Source of the DNA: Nitrosopumilus sp.
GTDB taxonomy: Archaea; Thermoproteota; Nitrososphaeria; Nitrososphaerales; Nitrosopumilaceae
Direction of reading: 5' to 3'
Length of the DNA: 64,000 bases
Assembly: GCF_025699255.1 (NCBI RefSeq)
Contig: NZ_JAILWA010000003.1
Span: forward strand, 184,389-248,388
Shown one piece after another: positions 9,234 to 18,683 of the stretch (within the stretch, counting starts at the first letter, position 1; each line of letters starts with the position of its first letter). Position numbers and translations under genes: made by a program. The notes beneath the pieces are model-generated. The model ran no database searches. It worked only from the letters and a program-made list of their open reading frames with translations, and was not told the DNA's origin.

Positions 9234-10787
9234 TTGAAACATATAACATTATTTGGACTGTTATTACTTTCATTTGTAGTTATTTTAGGATTTGATAATG
9301 TATATGGCCATGGTGTAGGCAGCGAAACATTTCCTCCAGTTGATCTTAATGGAAAACTTGTAACTTTAGAAGTGTCATCATCAAAAAGTGATCCTGAAGC
9401 AAGTGATGATCAACAAATATCAATATCATTAATTGATTTTAATTCAAAAATTACTTTGCGTGATGTTACATTTTTAATAAAATCTGAACGTGGAGAACAA
9501 TTTCTATTTGAACAAGAATTCAAAGCAGATAATGGTTTCATAGTTTTCAATTTTGTATCTGAAAATACCGATTCAATAATTCTAGAAGAAGAAAATGGTG
9601 GAGGACTATTTGGTTCTTTATTGGGATTAGAAAGTAGAATGATACATGTTAAAGGTCCTAAACTTAGTGAAGGTGGATTATACAAGTTAGATGTTACTGT
9701 ATTAACTGCTGATGGTTATTCACAAAAATTGGATGAACCTCTAGTCTTTAATGCTGGAATATCTATTGCCCAAACCTCAAGACATGATTTTGTTGATCCT
9801 AATTTTGGAGAGCAAAATATACACGTGATTACCTACTACGATGAAATATCTAATTTCAATTATGATTCAAATTCAAAAGAAATTCACTTTTTCATGCCAT
9901 TTGATTGGAGTCAATCAAACATCAACCAAACATCAGTTGTTCATGAAGAACTAGTTATTCCAAAAAAATTTGGTGATTTACTAGTTTCTGGATTTACAAT
10001 GTATGTTAATGGTATACAATTGTCTCAAGACATTGTAAACATTGATGATTTTTTTTCTGATGGACGAATTGTTCATTTTATTATATATCAAAAAGAATTA
10101 CAGAATATCTTTGATAATAGTTCCAACACAAATGGTATGAATTTTGTTGTTAAGCCAGATCGTGATTATTCACATATGAGCTCTGTAACTGAAAATGGAC
10201 AGTTTAGAATTCTTGTTTCATGGGAGCCTGAAAATTTAAAATCAAATTCAAATGCAAAAATACTTTTTGATGTTACTGATATTTTCTTAAAAAATAAACC
10301 AGTTGCAACAAATTATGAATTTTCAATAACTCAAAATGACCGAATTATTTTTGAACAAAATGGAATAAGTACTGATTTCAAAGATCAACACAACATTGTA
10401 GAATTCTTTATTCCTAATGATGTTTCAGGTATCGTAAATCTAAATTTTAAAAATTTAGATAACAACAATCTTGCAAAGACAACAATTCCAATTGTAATTG
10501 ATAGAATAACTCAAAATGAAATATCATTACCTGATTGGATTAGAAATAATGCATTATGGTGGTCACAAGAACAAATTGATGACACTACATTCATCCAAGG
10601 AATCGAATACATGATTACAAACAAAATAATTTTAATCCCTCAAACCCAACAAGAAACTAACTCTTCTCAAGATATTCCGTCTTGGATTAGAAATAATGCC
10701 GCATGGTGGGCTGATGGTCAGATTGATGATAAAACATTTGTTCAGGGATTAGAATTTATGATAAAGGTAGGAATTCTATCTGTTTGA
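9234..10787 (+). CDS. Large secreted protein with two C-terminal WIRNNAxWW repeats
   Basis: 517 residues from TTG 9234. The frame is open upstream, but the signal peptide MKHITLFGLLLLSFVVILGF starts here, immediately after the stop of the small upstream gene. Cleavage after NVYG would leave mature His26 (HGVGSETFPPV). It is a paralog of the proteins at 7285 and 24615, sharing MPFDW and VVHEELVIPKKFGD. Two terminal copies of the tryptophan motif are present (about 10527-10640 and 10674-10784). There is no membrane anchor after the motif. It probably acts at the surface as part of the same set; the biochemical role is unknown. Confidence 0.72.
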   Translation: MKHITLFGLLLLSFVVILGFDNVYGHGVGSETFPPVDLNGKLVTLEVSSSKSDPEASDDQQISISLIDFNSKITLRDVTFLIKSERGEQFLFEQEFKADNGFIVFNFVSENTDSIILEEENGGGLFGSLLGLESRMIHVKGPKLSEGGLYKLDVTVLTADGYSQKLDEPLVFNAGISIAQTSRHDFVDPNFGEQNIHVITYYDEISNFNYDSNSKEIHFFMPFDWSQSNINQTSVVHEELVIPKKFGDLLVSGFTMYVNGIQLSQDIVNIDDFFSDGRIVHFIIYQKELQNIFDNSSNTNGMNFVVKPDRDYSHMSSVTENGQFRILVSWEPENLKSNSNAKILFDVTDIFLKNKPVATNYEFSITQNDRIIFEQNGISTDFKDQHNIVEFFIPNDVSGIVNLNFKNLDNNNLAKTTIPIVIDRITQNEISLPDWIRNNALWWSQEQIDDTTFIQGIEYMITNKIILIPQTQQETNSSQDIPSWIRNNAAWWADGQIDDKTFVQGLEFMIKVGILSV

Positions 10788-10805
10788 TCGGAGTTATTCG
10801 ATCAA
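10784..10805. promoter_or_regulatory. Inverted repeat TTGATCG-N8-CGATCAA between the secreted gene and the regulator operon
   Basis: Perfect 7-bp arms with an 8-base spacer that overlap the stop codon of the upstream gene and the left side of the operator-like sequence at 10791-10811. It may be a regulatory site for the operon starting at 10841, or a small hairpin in the 3' end of the upstream mRNA; no T-tract follows it. Confidence 0.4.
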
Positions 10806-10811
10806 TGAACC
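10791..10811. promoter_or_regulatory. Half-conserved 21-bp operator upstream of the regulator operon
   Basis: The right half CAATGAACCAGT matches the corresponding half at 22449-22469, which precedes the paralogous regulator; the left half (GAGTTAT) is poor. The site lies a few bases before CTTTAAAT, the probable TATA box of the gene starting at 10841, the same spacing as at other copies. Confidence 0.45.
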
Positions 10812-10840
10812 AGTCGCTTTAAATCCGAAAAAATGTAATT

Positions 10841-11242
10841 GTGATCATATTGTTTAGACCTGAACAAATAGTTGAAAAGAAATCTGCATTGTTTTCTATA
10901 GTTATTACTGGTGTAGTTGCAATTTTAGCTCTTCCCATTATTGTACCTCATTTATTACATGGTTATCATCTAGCACACATCTTTTTACATATAGGAGGTA
11001 TTTCGCTTGCAGTCTTTATTTCAGTACTTGCTGGATTTGCATATTACAGATTAAAAACAAAACGACTTTTACTAAGTGCAGCAGCTTTTGCCAACTTTAT
11101 TGTAGCTGAAATTGTTTTACTTGTAGATGCTACATGGCCAACTGTTTATGATCTTGCAGAATTATCTCTATCTGAGGTAGGACATTTATTGACGTTTTTT
11201 ACATTAGGACTATTGGCATTAGGAGTGTTTAGAAATGACTGA
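10841..11242 (+). CDS. Four-helix membrane protein, partner of a winged-helix regulator
   Basis: 133 residues from GTG 10841, about 25 bases after the TATA-like CTTTAAAT, so probably leaderless. Four membrane helices are evident (about residues 17-36, 44-66, 74-95, 107-128). His residues cluster in the first helix pair (HLLHGYHLAHIFLHIGG), which could bind metal or heme. The gene overlaps the downstream regulator gene by 8 bases, suggesting a co-translated membrane sensor plus transcription factor. The family is not recognised; the sensor role is inference from the arrangement. Confidence 0.65.
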   Translation: MIILFRPEQIVEKKSALFSIVITGVVAILALPIIVPHLLHGYHLAHIFLHIGGISLAVFISVLAGFAYYRLKTKRLLLSAAAFANFIVAEIVLLVDATWPTVYDLAELSLSEVGHLLTFFTLGLLALGVFRND

Positions 11243-11735
11243 TAGAGATTCACAATTACAACAAATTATTGAACAAAATCCTGGAATTCAATTCCGTGAA
11301 ATTATGCGTTCATCTGGATTAAAAAATGGTGTACTAAGTCATTATCTAGGAAAATTAGAAAAGAGTGGTATCATCAAAGTTGTTCGAGGACCACGACAAT
11401 CTAGATTTTATCCTCCTCAAATAACAGAAGAAGAATCAATTGTAATCAAGGCATTACGTAAACAAACTCCTCGAGATTTATTGCTTGCATTAATACAAAA
11501 TGATGGATTAGAATTTTCTCAATTAGTAAAAGAGGTAAAAAAATCCCCCTCAACTGTTTCATTATATCTATCACAAATTGTAGAGGATGGCCTAGTAGAA
11601 ATTAAATTAGTTAACTTGAAAAAAAGATATCATATTAAAGCAAGAGATGTTATAGATAAATTAATTGAAGATTATAGACCAAGTTTGCTTGAGAAATCAA
11701 CATCTGGATTCGAAGATATTATCAACTCTTTCTAG
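11235..11735 (+). CDS. Twin winged-helix transcriptional regulator
   Basis: 166 residues with two winged-helix domains (about 3-60 and 75-130). The first has the recognition segment GLKNGVLSHYLGKLEKSGII, nearly identical to the regulator at 22506, and its wing is RGPRQSRFYPP. The second domain (FSQLVKEVKKSPSTVSLYL) resembles ArsR/MarR-type helices. It overlaps the upstream membrane protein gene and the downstream secreted protein gene, so the three form one operon. Half of the 21-bp operator lies in the operon promoter, consistent with autoregulation (inference). No metal- or redox-sensing cysteines are present. Confidence 0.8.
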   Translation: MTDRDSQLQQIIEQNPGIQFREIMRSSGLKNGVLSHYLGKLEKSGIIKVVRGPRQSRFYPPQITEEESIVIKALRKQTPRDLLLALIQNDGLEFSQLVKEVKKSPSTVSLYLSQIVEDGLVEIKLVNLKKRYHIKARDVIDKLIEDYRPSLLEKSTSGFEDIINSF

Positions 11736-12963
11736 TGTTTCACAACAAACTATTTCTGTATTCTTAGGATTATTTTTTATTTTATTACTCCCAACAATCG
11801 TTTATGCTGATGTTTTCATACCTGATAGTGAATATACTGGATACTATGATTATGAAGGAATTTACACTGTTGTTGGAAATGTCAAAAACCAAAATGATTT
11901 TGCATTAATCCCGATAATTACAATATCTGTAATTGATAATGATCAAACAAAAATTACTCATACCTTACATCATGTACCAATACCTGCAATGACTGATATT
12001 CCATTCAAATTAAAATTTCCAGAGATTCACGGTAAACATCCTGTTTTATTAAATGCTGAATTAGAGTATTTCAAAACTGAAAAAAATCCCGTCCCTATAC
12101 AAATTGTCTATGATAAAACTTTGATTACTTATGAGGATGGTCATGTTACCGGAAGAATAAAAAATATTGGAAATCAAACAGTATACAATCCTAAAGTATT
12201 TGCAATTGTTCATGGCTATGAAAAATATATTCTAGATGTTGCACAAAACATCAGACCTATTGAAAAAATTGAACCAGGACAAATACTAAACTTTACAATA
12301 TATCCTGATCCTTCTGTTTCTGAGCCTGTTCGATTCTATTCATGCTTTGCTCCAGTTGATACCACTGTAATTCCTATTACTACAAAGAAAAATGGCGGAG
12401 ATTTTGATTTTAGATATGATTCTGGTGCTTGGTATTCTGCAGCAAAATTTGATGAGGCTGGAACTACCCTTAGCATTAAAGGATACAACAGTTATCCATT
12501 AGAGACTTATGCAAATTTTGAATTTCCTCCAATATCTGGTAATGAAAAATTTGTTGTTACATTAAACGATAAACCAATTGAGTTTATTCAAAGTGTGGAT
12601 GAGATGGGATTTTGGCATGTTGCGTTTAACATAGAACCTACTTCTCAAGGCATACTCAAAATTTCAGGTTTTGAAAAAGGATTACCACCTGAACTGCCAA
12701 AAATTCCACAATGGATAAAAAATAATGCACAATGGTGGGTAACAGATCAAATTACTGATTCAGAATTTCTTGAAGGAATAGATTTTCTTTTTGAAAAACA
12801 AATTGTATCTGTACCTGAAAGAGATGTGATCAGTGAATCACAATGGAATATTCCTTCATGGGCAAAAACTTCTGTAAGTTGGTGGTATGAGGAAAAGATC
12901 ACCGATGATGAATTCCTAAATTTTATTGAGAATCTTGTAAAGCGAAAAATTGTTGTCATATAG
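11665..12963 (+). CDS. Secreted protein with two C-terminal WIKNNAxWW-type repeats
   Basis: Up to 432 residues. The frame opens with TTG 11665 inside the regulator gene; TTG 11689 is an alternative, and either start leaves the signal sequence TISVFLGLFFILLLPTIVYA intact. The mature part begins DVFIPDSEYTGYY and contains two beta domains that resemble FxLYD/CARDB-type folds (GTVVGNVKNQ-like and YEDGHVTGRIKNIGN; fold call uncertain). It ends with two motif copies (about 12703-12815 and 12849-12960). The second copy is divergent (WAKTSVSWWYEEKITDDEF). Coupling to the regulator gene suggests shared control. Function unknown. Confidence 0.7.
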   Translation: MKIIDQVCLRNQHLDSKILSTLSSVSQQTISVFLGLFFILLLPTIVYADVFIPDSEYTGYYDYEGIYTVVGNVKNQNDFALIPIITISVIDNDQTKITHTLHHVPIPAMTDIPFKLKFPEIHGKHPVLLNAELEYFKTEKNPVPIQIVYDKTLITYEDGHVTGRIKNIGNQTVYNPKVFAIVHGYEKYILDVAQNIRPIEKIEPGQILNFTIYPDPSVSEPVRFYSCFAPVDTTVIPITTKKNGGDFDFRYDSGAWYSAAKFDEAGTTLSIKGYNSYPLETYANFEFPPISGNEKFVVTLNDKPIEFIQSVDEMGFWHVAFNIEPTSQGILKISGFEKGLPPELPKIPQWIKNNAQWWVTDQITDSEFLEGIDFLFEKQIVSVPERDVISESQWNIPSWAKTSVSWWYEEKITDDEFLNFIENLVKRKIVVI

Positions 12964-12968
12964 TAAAA

Positions 12969-13919
12969 TTATGCGACAATTCTATATCTGCCATAAATAA
13001 CATATGCATCAACTAATAACAAACCAATTGCAGCAGCAATGAACCAATCCCTTATTGTAGAGTATTCCGTTTCATATTCAAGATTAGAACTTAGAATCCC
13101 AAATATTTCATTTAACGTTTGCTCATCAAGTGATTTAAAATAATTTCCATTTGTTTCTTGTGCAATCAAAATTAATGTGTTCTCATCTAATTCTGCATAT
13201 TGTGGTTCTCCATAGATATCGTTTCTTAGAAAAACTGGTTCTTCTGAACCCAAACCAATTGCATGAATCTGAACTTGATTTATCTTTGCATAATCAATTG
13301 CTTCTTCCGGACTTACTATTCCTGAATTATGAACACCATCACTAAGCAAAATAACTACTCCTTTTTTGTCTGGAATTGATGATGCCATGTCAATTCCTAA
13401 TGCAAGTCCGTCACCAATTGCAGTTGCTCCTTGCCCCTGTTCAATGGATGAAATTGCATTGATTGTTTTTTCTTTATCTGGAGTAAGATAAGAAATTGTT
13501 GTAGCACCTGATTCAAAAATTACTATTCCTACATTGTTTTGAGGACCAATTTTTGCCACTAATTCTGAAATTGCTCCTTTTGCAGCATCTAGGCGTGTTA
13601 GCTTGTAATCTGTGGCTGCCATACTCTCAGAACCATCTAAAACAATACTCAAATTGATTCCTTTTTCTATTGATGTTGTCGGAATCTGTGGATTTGCCAA
13701 TCCAATGATGATCAATCCAAGTATTCCCATCATCAAAACAAATGGTAAATGTTTTCTCAAGAAATTTTTCCCCATTGCAGATTTTTTTATAATTTTCAGA
13801 GAACTAAATTTCAAAATTGATTCTTTTTTCTCATGATTGTATTTTGAATATAGAAAATATAATCCTGGAATTACTAACAATAAAAACAATGCATACAAAA
13901 ATTCAAATTGAATTTGCAT
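12969..13919 (-). CDS. VWA-domain membrane protein (BatA-like)
   Basis: 316 residues. Two N-terminal membrane helices (about 8-24 and 57-75) precede a von Willebrand factor A domain with an intact MIDAS metal site: DGSES (Asp95, Ser97, Ser99), a threonine in the GQGATAIGDG loop, and LLSDGVHNSG. A last helix lies near residue 295. This is the layout of BatA proteins encoded with MoxR ATPases and DUF58 proteins. Such modules are thought to act as chaperones or metal-insertion and assembly factors for surface complexes. It is co-directional and adjacent (one base apart) to the DUF58 gene. Confidence 0.88.
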   Translation of the reverse strand: MQIQFEFLYALFLLLVIPGLYFLYSKYNHEKKESILKFSSLKIIKKSAMGKNFLRKHLPFVLMMGILGLIIIGLANPQIPTTSIEKGINLSIVLDGSESMAATDYKLTRLDAAKGAISELVAKIGPQNNVGIVIFESGATTISYLTPDKEKTINAISSIEQGQGATAIGDGLALGIDMASSIPDKKGVVILLSDGVHNSGIVSPEEAIDYAKINQVQIHAIGLGSEEPVFLRNDIYGEPQYAELDENTLILIAQETNGNYFKSLDEQTLNEIFGILSSNLEYETEYSTIRDWFIAAAIGLLLVDAYVIYGRYRIVA

Positions 13920-14798
13920 CTAAAATTTACCTCTTTTTTTATTTTGAATATATCGTCTAAATGTCACTTCAAATGATTCTTCATTTGATAAATTAAGCAA
14001 ATCAATGCCTAATTTTTTGATTTCATATTCATTATTTTCTCTTGTTTTTTTAATCAAATTGGAGTATTGTTCTTGAAATTTTTTATCAGAAGTATTTACA
14101 AGAATTTGTTCACCTGATTCTGCGTCTTCCAAATACACATTACCAATTTCAGGTATTTCCATCTCACGAATATCTGATATGTTCACTAAAACAATTTGGT
14201 GTTTTAATTTTAGTAATTTTAATGGTTTTACAAAAGAATCAGAAATAAAATCCGAAATAATAAAGATTACACTTTTTCGTTTTATCTTTTGTTGTAATTC
14301 CAATAAAGATCTAAAAATATCAGTTTGTAAGTCTTCTGAATTGTGATTTAATAGTTGTTGAAGTACATTCATCAGATGTTTTCTTCCTTTTTTTGCTGGA
14401 ATAAATTTTTCAAGTGTATTTGTAAATAATCCCATTCCTACTCTATCGTTATTTTTTAATGCAGAAAACATCAACGAAGCTGCAACTTCGAAGCTAAGTT
14501 CTTTTTTACTTTTTACAAAACCAAAATCATTGCTGGCTGACATGTCAATAATCACATAAACATTGAGCTCTTTTTCCTCGACAAATTCTTTCACATAAAG
14601 ATCATTATATCTTGCTGAAACATTCCAATCTACTCTTCTTGCATCATCTCCTGCCGCATACTCTCTTACTTCAGAAAATTCTATTCCTCCACCTCTAAAT
14701 CGTGATCTGTAGGCTCCAGATTCCATACCTTCAACAAGATTTTTAGTCTTTATTTCCAGGTTTTTGACCTGTTTCAAAAGTTCTGACAGTTTGGTCAT
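13920..14798 (-). CDS. DUF58 protein of the MoxR/Bat module
   Basis: 292 residues with no membrane helix. The DUF58 signature is clear near residues 33-72: RFRGGGIEFSEVREYAAGDD followed by ARRVDWNVSAR. A VWA-like fold follows with DMSASNDFG as its metal-site variant. DUF58 proteins are the regular partners of MoxR ATPases. The gene lies two bases downstream of the MoxR gene and directly upstream of the VWA gene, making a three-gene operon. The substrate of the module is unknown here, but the surrounding genes are almost all secreted surface proteins. Confidence 0.9.
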   Translation of the reverse strand: MTKLSELLKQVKNLEIKTKNLVEGMESGAYRSRFRGGGIEFSEVREYAAGDDARRVDWNVSARYNDLYVKEFVEEKELNVYVIIDMSASNDFGFVKSKKELSFEVAASLMFSALKNNDRVGMGLFTNTLEKFIPAKKGRKHLMNVLQQLLNHNSEDLQTDIFRSLLELQQKIKRKSVIFIISDFISDSFVKPLKLLKLKHQIVLVNISDIREMEIPEIGNVYLEDAESGEQILVNTSDKKFQEQYSNLIKKTRENNEYEIKKLGIDLLNLSNEESFEVTFRRYIQNKKRGKF

Positions 14799-14800
14799 TT

Positions 14801-15823
14801 TTATGGTGAACTAATTTTTTCTAAAACAAAATCAATTATTTTATCTGGATTAATCCCATTAGCTTCTGCCTCAAATGTCAAAATTATTCTATGACGTAAT
14901 ACATCATGTACTACTGCTTTTACATCTTCAGGAATTATGAAGCCTCTTCCGTTTAACAATGCGTTAGCTTTTGCGGTTCTCATTAACCAAATTGATGCTC
15001 TTGGTGAAGCTCCAAATTCAATCATGTTTTCCAAATCCAGATCATATTCTTTTGGGTTTCTAGTTGCATGAACTATGTCTGCAATGTATTCTGTAACTGT
15101 TTTATCTGCATAGATTCTCTCATTAAATTTTTGAATCTCAATTATTTCTTCTGGTATCACTAATGATTTGATAGATTCAATATTGTCTGAAGAATTTTTT
15201 TCAATTATTTCAAGCTCTTCTTGTTTTGATGGATAGTCAATCAAAATCTTGAAAGCAAATCTGTCTACTTGAGCTTCAGGAAGCTTGTATGTTCCTTCAT
15301 TTTCAATAGGATTTTGTGTAGCAAGAACAAGAAAAGGTTTTTTCAATTCATATGTATCTCCGTGAATACTTACAGTTTTTTCTTGCATTGCTTCAAGTAA
15401 TGCAGATTGAACTTTGGGTGGAGCTCGATTAATTTCATCTGCTAATACAAAATTATGGAATATGGGGCCTTTCTGTGTTACAAATGATCCTGACACATTC
15501 TTGTAAATCTTGGTTCCTATGATGTCGGCTGGAAGTAAATCTGGTGTAAATTGTATCCTGACATGCTCTACGTTAAATATTTGTGACATTGTTTTAACCA
15601 TCAATGTTTTTGCTAAACCCGGAACACTTTCAAGTAATACATGACCATCTGAGATAATTGAAATGAGAATTTTCCTCAGAGCATCTTCTTGTCCAATGAT
15701 TATTTTGTGAGATTCGTCAAAAACTTGATTTAATTTTTTAGCATATTTCTGAGCTTGTTCATTCAAATCTTGAATTTCTTTACTTGATACTGAGTATTTC
15801 ATTGAATTTTCTCTAAATGCCAT
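14801..15823 (-). CDS. MoxR-family AAA+ ATPase
   Basis: About 340 residues. It has the MoxR Walker A variant SVPGLAKTLM, Walker B VLADEINRAPPKVQSALLEA and sensor segment LATQNPIENEGTYKLPEAQVDR. The frame is open to an ATG at 15865, but that codon lies inside the 21-bp operator. The start at 15823 is preferred because the operator plus CTATTAATT spacing is the same as at the divergent promoter at 18649; ATG 15802 is also possible. The ATPase probably drives assembly or cofactor insertion with the DUF58 and VWA partners. Confidence 0.88.
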   Translation of the reverse strand: MAFRENSMKYSVSSKEIQDLNEQAQKYAKKLNQVFDESHKIIIGQEDALRKILISIISDGHVLLESVPGLAKTLMVKTMSQIFNVEHVRIQFTPDLLPADIIGTKIYKNVSGSFVTQKGPIFHNFVLADEINRAPPKVQSALLEAMQEKTVSIHGDTYELKKPFLVLATQNPIENEGTYKLPEAQVDRFAFKILIDYPSKQEELEIIEKNSSDNIESIKSLVIPEEIIEIQKFNERIYADKTVTEYIADIVHATRNPKEYDLDLENMIEFGASPRASIWLMRTAKANALLNGRGFIIPEDVKAVVHDVLRHRIILTFEAEANGINPDKIIDFVLEKISSP

Positions 15824-15858
15824 ACTATGAATTCTCATTTTTGAATTAATAGGAAAGT

Positions 15859-15879
15859 GGTTCATTCGAGAAATGTACC
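15859..15879. promoter_or_regulatory. 21-bp operator between the MoxR operon and the divergent DUF4129-like gene
   Basis: GGTTCAT-TCGAGAA-ATGTACC, an imperfect inverted repeat. The identical 21 bases, in the other orientation, occur at 18684-18704. On the minus strand it is followed after 6 bases by CTATTAATT, the probable TATA box of the MoxR operon. It should control both divergent transcripts. Confidence 0.75.
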
Positions 15880-15988
15880 AATTGTGATTAAAGGAAATTT
15901 CTGCCTTTTTTGATCAAGAATTGATTAAAACATGTATCATCATAATGTATTTTCAAATCTGAGAATCAATTATTTTGAGAATGTGCAA

Positions 15989-17329
15989 ATGAATCTATTT
16001 TCAAAACAATTTAAGAAAATTCTTTTTTTAATACCTTTAATTCTTTTTTCTAATTTTGCATATGCTGATGATACAGAAATTGAAATGGATTGGATAATTG
16101 AAGGTCAAATAAATGATCAAAGTGTTACAACTAAAGAATCAGAAATTATTTCAAATTATGAAGATCTTCTAGAAGAGGAAAATATCAAATCTAAAAAACC
16201 AATTTATGATAAATTTGTAACAAACAATCAATATGCTATAGGAGATTATAAAATCACAATTGATTCAGAGGACGGACAAATTCTAAATGGTATTATTATT
16301 GAACAACGAGATCTTCAACAAGAAAGTTTTAAACATAAAATAAAATATTATGATCGATTTTCTGATGGGTATATTGAAATTGCTGAAGCATTATTAGATC
16401 CAATTGGAGATAGTAAGTATCTTATCAATGGAAGATCTTTAGACTATAATCCAAATTCAAATCTTGAACTCTTTGTTCTTGAACGTGGTTATAGCATGGA
16501 TGATTTAGAAGCAATTCCAAATGATATTTTCACTCCTAAAGAGTTTACACTAGGAAGAGAAATACTGGATGAAGCAATGAGGTCTGGTACAGGAGAATTT
16601 GATCTTAGAGAATTTTCACCAAATTACTTACAATTGAATAAAGAACAAATTCAAGAACGAATGATGGAATCATTTTCAGAACAAACTTCTCAAATATTTA
16701 ATGAAATAATTGTTGGCAAACAACTACAACCTGATGGCACTCTATCCGATATTGGAGTAGTTTCAGAACATAAAGATGATTTACAAAGCATATTTGATAA
16801 TTTCAAATTTGAACAATCCAAGTTTGAAAATACAAGACATGTACGTCATTCACTACAAGACAGCTCACAACAGGTATTACCGTCAACACAAAATATTGAG
16901 GGTAATTCATTGTTGATAATTCCAATATTTGTTGCATTAGCGATCTTTGGATATCTAATGAGGAGAAAATTATTCAAACCTAAACAAGAGCTACCTCCAT
17001 TAGAAATTGATACTCCTAGAGTAGATTATAGAGAACTCACTAATCAAATGCTAATCAATTCTCAAAGACTTTATGATAACCATCAAAGAAAGTATGCATA
17101 TGAAGTGCTTAGTCAGGCAATCAGGTACTATTACTCTCAGAACCTACAGATCTACAAGGAAATGACAAATTTTGAGTTGTTATCTCATTTAAAACAAACA
17201 AAATCAGATGACTATGAACTAGTGAAAAGATGGCTTTTACTTTGTGGTAGTGTTGAATTTGCTAAATACAAATCTCATGACAATGATTATCAAAATATTT
17301 TCTCAGAGTTTTCAAAATTGATTAACTAA
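15989..17329 (+). CDS. Membrane-anchored protein with C-terminal DUF4129-like domain (Bat module partner)
   Basis: About 446 residues from ATG 15989, where the signal peptide MNLFSKQFKKILFLIPLILF begins; the frame is open to 15932. An acidic ectodomain of about 290 residues is followed by a membrane helix (SLLIIPIFVALAIFGYLM) and a basic cytoplasmic segment. The last 100 residues (YRELTNQMLINSQRLYDN, ending before the stop) look like DUF4129, the cytoplasmic domain commonly found with MoxR and DUF58. It is divergent from the MoxR operon across a shared operator, so the full Bat-like set is probably co-regulated. No catalytic transglutaminase part is present. Confidence 0.65.
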   Translation: MNLFSKQFKKILFLIPLILFSNFAYADDTEIEMDWIIEGQINDQSVTTKESEIISNYEDLLEEENIKSKKPIYDKFVTNNQYAIGDYKITIDSEDGQILNGIIIEQRDLQQESFKHKIKYYDRFSDGYIEIAEALLDPIGDSKYLINGRSLDYNPNSNLELFVLERGYSMDDLEAIPNDIFTPKEFTLGREILDEAMRSGTGEFDLREFSPNYLQLNKEQIQERMMESFSEQTSQIFNEIIVGKQLQPDGTLSDIGVVSEHKDDLQSIFDNFKFEQSKFENTRHVRHSLQDSSQQVLPSTQNIEGNSLLIIPIFVALAIFGYLMRRKLFKPKQELPPLEIDTPRVDYRELTNQMLINSQRLYDNHQRKYAYEVLSQAIRYYYSQNLQIYKEMTNFELLSHLKQTKSDDYELVKRWLLLCGSVEFAKYKSHDNDYQNIFSEFSKLIN

Positions 17330-17332
17330 TTT

Positions 17333-18649
17333 TTATTCTATACTTACTTGACATGAACGAAAATTCTTGTCTAATTTTGTATGACCTACAAATCTTTTAG
17401 ACTCAAATTCATTAATGTCATACAAAGATGTTCTAGATTTACCCATGATGTTTTCTTCATTATCGAAAAATGTTATAACTAGACTGATTTGCTCTCTTTT
17501 AATACTGTCATTATGATATTTTCCTGAAACTGTAACTAATCCAAAATCGTCATTCATACATGAAAAATTATCTATTCCCTGAGTAATTGATTTTTCAGGC
17601 TCTATTGATTTTGGTATATATTTTGGATTTTTATTATTGTTTTGCAAAACTTGATGTAATTGATTATTTACCAAATGGTTTTTTTTATCACTAATTTTTT
17701 TCAAAATTTCTCCAGCAAATCTACTCGTTGGTTCAGTTCCATCCAGAATTAGATCTTCAGAATCATAATTGTAGTGTTCATTGTGTTGATCATAGATAAT
17801 TACTTGAATGATCATGTTATCATATGTACATGATGTAATTGCACCTTCTGATGTATAATTGAATAAACATTCTGAATTATCATTTGGATTTCCAGTTAGA
17901 TGAGCAGAATTAAAAATTGTTTGTTTATCTCTTCCTTCAAATGAATTCCAGTAATTTTCCAAATCTTTTTCGTTGTTAAACTCTGATATCTGCATACTCA
18001 TTGTAGGAACCTTAAATTTGTAAAAAATTGGTTCATAGACTCTAGTGATATCAGTAAATGTAATCTTTACAGAATCTATGACTCCTTCTTTTTCTTCAAA
18101 TTCATATTCTGTAGCAAAACTTCGCCATTTTGTTACTTTGAGAATATTCAAAATTTCTTTATCGTTTAGCAAAAATCTTTCAAGACTTGAATGAAATGTT
18201 TCTTCATTTGAAAAAAGGTTTTTTTCATATTCATATTCCAAATACCCCATTTCTCTCAAATAATGAACAGTTCTTAGAAATTGTTCATCAGTAATTTTTC
18301 CTTCAATCCACCATATTGCTCTGTCTTTGACCCATCTAGGAATCAATTCTGAATTTTTTACTTGATTGAGTTCAGGAACATTGCCCACCACTGTTTGTGC
18401 AGAATATTTTAAATTCTCTTCAGATTCTATTTCTTCAGGTAGAATATTCTTGTTTAGAATATTTTCAATTAATCCTAAAAACTCTAAATCTGAAATTTTT
18501 CCATCTATCCAAAAAATTGTTGACTGTTTTACCCAATCCGGAAACATTTGTTCGATTTCGTCATTTTGTGCAAAAACTTGGCTTTGAAATGAGCCTAAAA
18601 CAAATAAAATTGTAATAGCAATCAATGAGTTCATTTTTGTAAAGTGCAT
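17333..18649 (-). CDS. Secreted protein with two N-terminal tryptophan-motif repeats
   Basis: 438 residues (ATG 18649; ATG 18634 also possible). After the signal peptide (SLIAITILFVLGSFQSQVFA) the motif pair comes first, unlike the paralogs where it is last: FPDWVKQSTIFWIDGKISD and IPRWVKDRAIWWIEGKITD (about 18553-18440 and 18336-18220). The rest is a 300-residue ectodomain with five cysteines and a final FxLYD-like domain (VTVSGKYHNDS). Divergent from the surface protein at 18745 across a shared 21-bp operator, and convergent with the DUF4129-like gene. Function unknown. Confidence 0.7.
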   Translation of the reverse strand: MHFTKMNSLIAITILFVLGSFQSQVFAQNDEIEQMFPDWVKQSTIFWIDGKISDLEFLGLIENILNKNILPEEIESEENLKYSAQTVVGNVPELNQVKNSELIPRWVKDRAIWWIEGKITDEQFLRTVHYLREMGYLEYEYEKNLFSNEETFHSSLERFLLNDKEILNILKVTKWRSFATEYEFEEKEGVIDSVKITFTDITRVYEPIFYKFKVPTMSMQISEFNNEKDLENYWNSFEGRDKQTIFNSAHLTGNPNDNSECLFNYTSEGAITSCTYDNMIIQVIIYDQHNEHYNYDSEDLILDGTEPTSRFAGEILKKISDKKNHLVNNQLHQVLQNNNKNPKYIPKSIEPEKSITQGIDNFSCMNDDFGLVTVSGKYHNDSIKREQISLVITFFDNEENIMGKSRTSLYDINEFESKRFVGHTKLDKNFRSCQVSIE

Positions 18650-18683
18650 AAAATATAATTGATTAAAAAATTAATAGATAATT

